Part shown: one piece after another, positions 7,401 through 9,888 of the stretch | Layout of the letters: each line of letters starts with the position of its first letter | Numbering within the stretch: the first letter of the stretch is position 1 | NCBI GenBank assembly: GCA_002787175.1 | Contig: PCWC01000068.1 | Coordinates: forward strand, 1-9,888 | Length of the DNA: 9,888 nt | Origin: Parcubacteria group bacterium CG11_big_fil_rev_8_21_14_0_20_39_22 | GTDB lineage: Bacteria > Patescibacteriota > Minisyncoccia > Phycocordibacterales > GCA-002787175 | Direction: 5' to 3' | Translations under genes and position numbers: made by a program | Notes under the pieces: model-generated | Told to the model about the DNA's origin: nothing | Databases searched by the model: none | Seen by the model: the letters and a program-made list of their open reading frames with translations, nothing else

Positions 7401-8053
7401 TGTGATTTGGTGCTTGTGATTTGGAATTTGACAGTCAAAGACAAGTCCTTGGCTATACTATATCCCTGTGCCAATTCGTGACTTGAAAGCGCCGTACCAC
7501 AACGCGGACACCAAGGTAGCACTTTATAGTCCTTATACAAAAGCCCTCTTTCATCCACCCTTTTTATAATATTCCAGACCGACTCTACGTAACCAGCTTC
7601 ATAGGTAATATACGGATCATAAAGGTCGATCCAAAAACCGATTCTATCAGTAAATTTTTTCCACAGATCTACATACTGCCAAACACTTTCTTTACACTTT
7701 TGGTTAAACCTCTCTATCCCATATTCCTCAATCTCTTTTTTTGATTTTAGACCAAGCTCTTTCTCCACCTGAAGCTCGACTGGCAGACCATGAGTATCCC
7801 AACCACCTTTACGGCGAACATAATACCCTTGCATAGTTTTATACCTCAGTATCGCATCCTTAAAAGCCCGAGCTTCCAAATGGTGGATTCCGGGCTTACC
7901 GTTTGCTGTAGGAGGACCCTCAAAAAAGACAAACTCGCCTCGAGGAGAGTCTTTGGACAAAGTTTTCTCAAAAATTTCGTTTTCTTTCCAAAAACGAAGC
8001 TCATTTTCCTCCTTTTTTGAAAAATCACTTTTCTTATTTTCCAGTTCTGACAT
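4442..8053 (-). CDS. ileS: Isoleucyl-tRNA synthetase with an embedded histidine-phosphatase domain
   Basis: It charges tRNA-Ile with isoleucine in the cytosol and hydrolyses misactivated valine. At 1203 residues it is longer than the usual 900-1070. Catalytic core: PPTANGKPGIHHLEAR with the HIGH-type motif at 55-58, and KMSKS at 849-853. Zinc cysteines are 182/185, 435/438, 507/510 and 744/746. The CP1 editing domain spans about 200-440, with TTTPWTLPGN at 237-246 and GTGIVHTAVMYGQDD at 356-370. Anticodon-binding and C-terminal parts begin near 930; ITPELEEKGAIRELVRSIQ suggests the type 2 (eukaryote-like, often mupirocin-tolerant) class. Residues 529-724 are a foreign histidine-phosphatase domain. 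Repeat-like inserts lie at 209-229, 259-279, 327-343, 771-800 and 917-927. The ATG follows TAAGG at 8059-8063. A weak -10 (GATAAT) lies at 8108-8113. No T-box is seen. Confidence 0.97.
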   Translation of the reverse strand: MSELENKKSDFSKKEENELRFWKENEIFEKTLSKDSPRGEFVFFEGPPTANGKPGIHHLEARAFKDAILRYKTMQGYYVRRKGGWDTHGLPVELQVEKELGLKSKKEIEEYGIERFNQKCKESVWQYVDLWKKFTDRIGFWIDLYDPYITYEAGYVESVWNIIKRVDERGLLYKDYKVLPWCPRCGTALSSHELAQGYSIAKDLSLTVKFQITSTKSQTNSKFQIPNDKPIYLLAWTTTPWTLPGNVALAVNKDVVYGKFQITSTKSQTDLKSPNVPNNEIFIVAKERAKDVLKDFEYEIVEEFEGKELVGLEYEPVFPYLKDVLEKGKGESGSASDPRPSAFKVYGADFVNTDDGTGIVHTAVMYGQDDFELGTKVGLPKYHLVNEDGTYKKEVSDFAGMFVKDESTDVAIIKDLAHRGLLFSKQKYEHSYPFCWRCRSALIYFARDSWYIKMSALRDELITENKKINWEPDHIKEGRFGEWLSDIKDWAISRERYWGTPLPVWNCDGCGKKEIIGSFDDLRDRAGDSITKLILVRHGESEKNVKNMFSSAPNLHPLTEKGKEQATKGAKELEGQKIGALYVSPVLRAKETANYYEKELNLEAVEDDRLAEVHSGDWEEKTRDDETVVREQEEYKSLPATEFYERRRGSDGESWKMVEERMVEFLGEIIEKHKGETVVLVSHEGPLVFLVKYLRDVADTEVKDIFRMNLITGYGTPNVVHISTDRGKEFDPHRPFIDEVEFDCDCGGKMKRVKEVIDVWFDSGAMPFAQDADGHRLLTQMNPPSPKATAGCDTDKRDVRYPADFISEAVDQTRGWFYTLHAIGVLLGKGHAYKNVISLGHILDNKGKKMSKSVGNIVDPWEMTDKYGVDTLRFWMYSVNQPGEPKNFDEKTVDEVSKKVFNLLNNVVAFYKMYEGGGQPRTENQQSSENVLDRWILARLSQLNGEVSEGLDNYKLLPATRAIREFIGDLSQWYLRRSRERMKEGDNEAVDTLKFTLIELSKLMAPFTPFFAEWLYKEVGGSKESVHLEDWSETGDFDKDILDNMTEVRMIVSIAFEKRAKGNVKVRQPLGALKLNFKLPFLDAHREQLKDVIKDEVNVENVIENADMPEEILLDMEITPELEEKGAIRELVRSIQEMRKKKGLNSKDMIEVVVDTDEKGKSFLEKNKTEISKSSGISEVRYDKVEAETVEIGEMEFGIEIKT
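5273..5305 (-). repeat. Small tandem-repeat insert in ileS (residues 917-927)
   Basis: On the plus strand ggttctc occurs twice in tandem, followed by ggtt (5281-5298). On the coding strand this is gaaccga-type repeat DNA and codes for the polar linker GGQPRTENQQS, just before the conserved ENVLDRWIL segment. A linker is normal at this junction, so the insert is probably harmless. Confidence 0.45.
5654..5743 (-). repeat. Repeat-derived insert with GC-rich palindrome in ileS (residues 771-800)
   Basis: Family members go from the FDSGAMPFAQ motif to PADFI through a short conserved linker. Here about 30 residues (DADGHRLLTQMNPPSPKATA and on to DKRDVR) intervene. The DNA reads as repeated words: cgcagatggacacagg, gacacagatgaacc and gacacggataag on the coding strand. 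A GC-rich palindrome sits in the middle (cgccg 5685-5689 with cggcg 5697-5701, flanked by cccc and gggggg). Base composition here is clearly above the rest of the gene. Confidence 0.6.
5882..6469 (-). other. Histidine-phosphatase domain inserted in IleRS (residues 529-724)
   Basis: The domain belongs to the phosphoglycerate-mutase-like histidine phosphatases, which transfer or hydrolyse phosphate through a phosphohistidine. All landmark residues are present: TKLILVRHGESE with the Arg-His pair at 537-538, SPVLRAKETA with Arg588, LAEVHSGDWE with Glu612, and VVLVSHEG with the second His at 683. Flanking IleRS sequence is contiguous on both sides: NCDGCGKKEIIGSFDDLRDR before and DPHRPFIDEVEFDCDCGGKM after. 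The reading frame is unbroken. The insert sits in the loop between two zinc-knuckle pairs (507/510 and 744/746). Substrate is unknown; a phosphatase, mutase or purely structural role cannot be told apart from sequence. Confidence 0.92.
7025..7075 (-). repeat. Repeat-derived insert in ileS editing domain (residues 327-343)
   Basis: The residues EKGKGESGSASDPRPSA split the editing domain between FPYLKDVL and FKVYGADFVN. The DNA behind them is G+C-rich and repetitive (gcagacggacgcggatcagacgcgg words on the plus strand at 7029-7053). It resembles the words of the 5654-5743 insert more than the surrounding gene. Confidence 0.5.
7248..7280 (-). repeat. 33-bp direct repeat, second copy in ileS
   Basis: This 33-bp stretch is identical base for base to 7398-7430. 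It lies in the same reading frame (offset 150 bp, 50 codons) and encodes KFQITSTKSQT at residues 259-269. It is followed by polar residues DLKSPNVPNN before the next core strand, IFIVAKERAK. Confidence 0.9.
7374..7430 (-). repeat. 33-bp direct repeat, first copy in ileS, with heptad tandem
   Basis: 7398-7430 is the other exact copy and encodes KFQITSTKSQT at residues 209-219. On the plus strand it is preceded by about three tandem tttggaa heptads (7374-7397), coding for NSKFQIPND. The two copies bracket the conserved AWTTTPWTLPGN segment of the editing domain. Confidence 0.9.
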
Positions 8054-8160
8054 ATAACCCTTATCTTAGGTCATTTTCCTTCTTTTTCCAAATACTTCAG
8101 ATAAATAATTATCGAATCTCCGATCTTTATCATAAAAACTTGAAGGCTTTTCTACGTTTA

Positions 8161-8198
8161 AAAACAAATAGCACCGAGTCTCAAAGACTCGGTGCTAT
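8161..8198 (-). terminator. Rho-independent terminator of the 8211-9347 gene
   Basis: A perfect 14-bp stem (8168-8181 with 8185-8198, core gcaccgagtc) closes a 3-nt loop. On the minus strand it is followed by TTGTTTTT. It begins 12 nt after the TGA stop of the membrane protein gene and separates it from ileS. Confidence 0.92.
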
Positions 8199-8210
8199 AC
8201 AAATTTGTGA

Positions 8211-9347
8211 TCAATGATGCGAAACTCCACTGTGTGCCCATTGTTCAAGCCACACTCCGACAGGAGTTTCCAACGTTAGAAGTATCCATATACGCATTAT
8301 GACGTACCATAAAACAGCATACGGGATACTGTACCTAATGTATATTAACCACTGCCACCCTGTTTTAAACAGCATGACCCCGACCAAACTACTTATCGGC
8401 AGAAGTAATGCTCCTGTGGACAAGGTAGTGATCATGATCCAAAAATTGACACTCGGATCATTATATAGCGGGCCCCATAAGACCGACTGTACTCCGGCGA
8501 CCAGAACAGGAGCAAATTCACCACTTCCTATCCCAAATCTGTCCACCACATTCAGCACAAGCCAGCTTCCGGCAACAAGGGCTAACAACAAAACGAGCAT
8601 AACATTCACTTCTGTGTGGTACTTCCACACGTTGAGAAGACGCTCATCCTGCCTTGTTATAACAGAATAAACCAACAGAACCGCCAGGCAAAACAGAGGG
8701 TTATGAGTGACAAGTAGTAAAATTATACCCGCCCCAAACTCCACAACATCTCTTGTTTTAAACACCGAACTTTTGTTCGGCACAACCCTTATCGCAAGCC
8801 TTTCGGCATGCAATCCCAACATGGTCAAAAAGACCAAAACGGGAGGAATAACGTATAGGGCAGATAAAACACCGGTTCTACCGTTATTGTTATATAATCC
8901 AGCCGCGTAAACTTCGCCAAACCAGATTATCAATCCTCCAATAAGAGCAGCCAGCGTAAGAAGAACCAGGAATTTTGCCCTTTCTCCTTTTACTTCCTGA
9001 TCTGATAAGGAGTTCATTACACCCTCCTCATCCTGTCCATTCTCCACTGTCCTCAGTCTTCTTGATTGATCCAAGACGATGTAGGAATCCAGTACACCCG
9101 ACAATAAGCCGGCAAAAAAGACCTGGGAAAACTTCCGCCGGAAAACCGGCAGAGGTATGGGAGCTATTCCCACCAGGAGTCCGAGATATATAATCAGTAT
9201 GATCACCTGACCGACAGGTGTCATCGTCCCATAAAGACTACCCGATCCGAAGAACAAGACAATCCCCAAGAGCAGGATAAAAATATGCTCAAGTTTCAAA
9301 GGACTCAGTCCGTTCTTGGACGCGATCTTCATTGCTTTCTTTACCAT
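8211..9347 (-). CDS. Polytopic inner-membrane protein, possible ion transporter
   Basis: 378 residues with roughly nine or ten hydrophobic segments, near 20-38, 46-64, 75-92, 126-146, 158-180, 203-230, 248-268, 278-292, 300-326 and 332-357. A charged loop lies at 94-125 (RRLRTVENGQDEEG). The C-terminal third, with LWGPLYNDPSVN (289-300), a small-residue helix STGALLLPISSLVGVML and a following W/Y-rich helix, loosely recalls the NhaD/ArsB ion-transporter fold, in which an Asn-Asp-type break and a Gly/Ser-rich helix occur. This is a weak resemblance, not an assignment. The protein ends in AHSGVSHH. AAAAGGAAG just before the ATG supports the start. It has its own candidate promoter and terminator and so is probably a single-gene unit. 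Confidence 0.85.
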   Translation of the reverse strand: MVKKAMKIASKNGLSPLKLEHIFILLLGIVLFFGSGSLYGTMTPVGQVIILIIYLGLLVGIAPIPLPVFRRKFSQVFFAGLLSGVLDSYIVLDQSRRLRTVENGQDEEGVMNSLSDQEVKGERAKFLVLLTLAALIGGLIIWFGEVYAAGLYNNNGRTGVLSALYVIPPVLVFLTMLGLHAERLAIRVVPNKSSVFKTRDVVEFGAGIILLLVTHNPLFCLAVLLVYSVITRQDERLLNVWKYHTEVNVMLVLLLALVAGSWLVLNVVDRFGIGSGEFAPVLVAGVQSVLWGPLYNDPSVNFWIMITTLSTGALLLPISSLVGVMLFKTGWQWLIYIRYSIPYAVLWYVIMRIWILLTLETPVGVWLEQWAHSGVSHH

Positions 9348-9380
9348 TTTTCTTCCTTTTGTTTTCTGTCATTCTGAAAA

Positions 9381-9395
9381 CGCGAACTATTCGCG
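9381..9395 (-). promoter_or_regulatory. Short GC hairpin in the leader of the membrane protein gene
   Basis: On the minus strand CGCGAA-TAG-TTCGCG is followed at once by TTTT, 33 nt before the ATG. It could be a small attenuator or a 5' stabilising hairpin. The stem is only 6 bp, so termination would be weak. Confidence 0.35.
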
Positions 9396-9416
9396 GTCCC
9401 AAAGAACACTGCCTGC

Positions 9417-9445
9417 ATACTACGTCAAAACCCTCGGAATATCAA
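9417..9445 (-). promoter_or_regulatory. Candidate promoter of the membrane protein gene, inside the terminator
   Basis: On the minus strand TTGATA (9440-9445) and TAGTAT (9417-9422) are separated by exactly 17 nt. The -35 lies in the loop of the 9427-9460 hairpin and the spacer is its stem. Transcription would start near 9410, leaving a leader of about 60 nt that contains the 9381-9395 hairpin. Confidence 0.4.
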
Positions 9446-9460
9446 TTTCCGAGGGTTTTT
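9427..9460. terminator. Strong, potentially bidirectional hairpin terminator
   Basis: A perfect 13-bp stem (9427-9439 with 9447-9459, core ccctcgg) closes a 7-nt loop. The plus strand ends in TTTTT and the minus strand in TTTT. On the minus strand it lies about 170 nt after the NUDIX fragment stop and would insulate the membrane protein gene. No plus-strand gene is visible for it to serve. Confidence 0.8.
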
Positions 9461-9629
9461 CACTCTATTTTCGCCAAAGTTAAATTCTCTATAACAGTAC
9501 TCCATTTATTGGCTTTCCCCGAATTTAACGTTCATTTTAAAGGAAATTATCTTCTATATAACCACGATAGACAGAGGACGACTGACCTTTCCACACAGAA
9601 TAACAAGGCAAAAAAAGACCCGTTTTGCG
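9461..9629. other. Spacer after the NUDIX remnant, no gene seen
   Basis: No convincing coding sequence is visible. The minus strand just after the NUDIX stop has gcaaaa followed by ttttttt-gc, a weak stem with a T-run at about 9609-9628, which might be a poor terminator. Confidence 0.4.
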
Positions 9630-9842
9630 TTAGTTTACACAGGAAAGAGCGCTAAGTGCGTAAAATCGTGTTGCCTCCGAAACACCCTCTTCATTACGCT
9701 CCAAATCCTCACGAGTAAACCATTTTAATCCTTTGCTCTGCTCGCGCCCCTCGTCTATCACTTCATTTGATTGTGCTTGAGCAAAATAGACGAGTGAAAC
9801 GTGTCTATGTGTTTCTGAAATAGGCTCTAGACTAGCTAATAG
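9630..9842 (-). pseudogene. NUDIX hydrolase remnant, C-terminal half only
   Basis: The minus strand has a 70-codon open frame ending in TAA at 9630-9632. Its sequence fits the C-terminal half of a NUDIX hydrolase: ETHRHVSLVYFAQAQ is the strand after the Nudix box, GLKWFTREDLE is the usual (k)WftldEL segment, and VSEATRFYALSAL is the final helix. Full-length family members need about 70 more N-terminal residues, including the Nudix box (GX5EX7REXXEEXG), which removes pyrophosphate from nucleotide derivatives. Upstream the frame meets TAG at 9843-9845, and none of the three frames to the window edge shows Nudix-box sequence. The frame contains no ATG. A decayed or 5'-disrupted gene is the best reading; a sequencing frameshift near the edge is the alternative. 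Confidence 0.65.
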
Positions 9843-9866
9843 CTAACAATTACTTTTAATAATTCG

Positions 9867-9875
9867 AGTATATCA
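9867..9875 (-). promoter_or_regulatory. Extended -10-like site upstream of the NUDIX remnant
   Basis: The minus strand reads TGA-TATACT, an extended -10 pattern (TATACT at 9867-9872). The -35 position would fall at or beyond the window edge. If active, it would transcribe the remnant with no usable start codon, which fits replacement of the gene's 5' part by unrelated intergenic DNA. Confidence 0.3.
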
Positions 9876-9888
9876 TGTTTATGATTAT

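Noticed and set aside
8066..8080. Two-codon leader frame (ATG ACC TAA) after an AAGGA upstream of ileS.
   Set aside because: The AAGGA is only 2 to 3 nt from that ATG, too close for normal initiation. It is most likely a chance occurrence.
8054..8160. T-box or other tRNA-sensing leader before ileS.
   Set aside because: Only about 107 nt separate the upstream terminator from the ATG, and no T-box core sequence or antiterminator pairing is visible.
214..9347. Alternative genetic code with TGA as Gly.
   Set aside because: TGA ends the 214-1041 and 8211-9347 genes right before their terminator structures, so it is a stop here.

Overview
The window looks like a stretch of a Patescibacteria (Candidate Phyla Radiation) chromosome, most likely of the Parcubacteria/Paceibacteria type. 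This is an inference from gene style: a short RecO with no zinc-finger cysteines, a one-pass protein with Ig-like repeats next to it, genes without Shine-Dalgarno sites, and intergenic spacers made of degenerate word repeats. The standard bacterial code fits. TGA ends two genes, TAG ends two and TAA ends one, which argues against the TGA=Gly code of Gracilibacteria and Absconditabacteria.

Every gene lies on the minus strand, so transcription runs from the right end to the left. From right to left: (a) 9630-9842, the C-terminal half of a NUDIX-type hydrolase with no Nudix box and no start codon, probably a remnant; (b) 9427-9460, a strong hairpin terminator that also contains a candidate promoter; (c) 8211-9347, a polytopic membrane protein, possibly a transporter, closed by a clear terminator at 8161-8198; (d) 4442-8053, isoleucyl-tRNA synthetase (ileS); (e) 3564-4166, recO; (f) 1456-3423, a one-pass membrane-anchored protein with about four Ig/DUF11-like domains; (g) 1042-1455, a long gap of word repeats; (h) 214-1041, an unrecognised 275-residue protein, visibly richer in G+C than its neighbours, with its own strong ribosome binding site, structured leader and terminator.

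The most remarkable object is the 1203-residue isoleucyl-tRNA synthetase. A complete histidine-phosphatase (phosphoglycerate-mutase-like) domain of about 195 residues is embedded in frame between two zinc-knuckle cysteine pairs, with all its recognisable catalytic residues kept. The same gene carries at least four further in-frame stretches that read as low-complexity repeat DNA translated into peptide. They include a perfect 33-bp direct repeat on both sides of the conserved TTTPWTLPGN peptide of the editing domain. The gene therefore appears to have absorbed both an enzyme domain and small repeat elements while staying open.

The spacers around recO and the Ig-repeat protein hold the same kind of repeat words. 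One forms a perfect 20-bp inverted repeat between recO and its downstream neighbour, and the TAG stops of both genes lie at the edge of repeat copies. recO and the Ig-repeat gene have no Shine-Dalgarno site; the latter has a perfect extended -10 box only 9 nt from its ATG, which suggests a leaderless mRNA.
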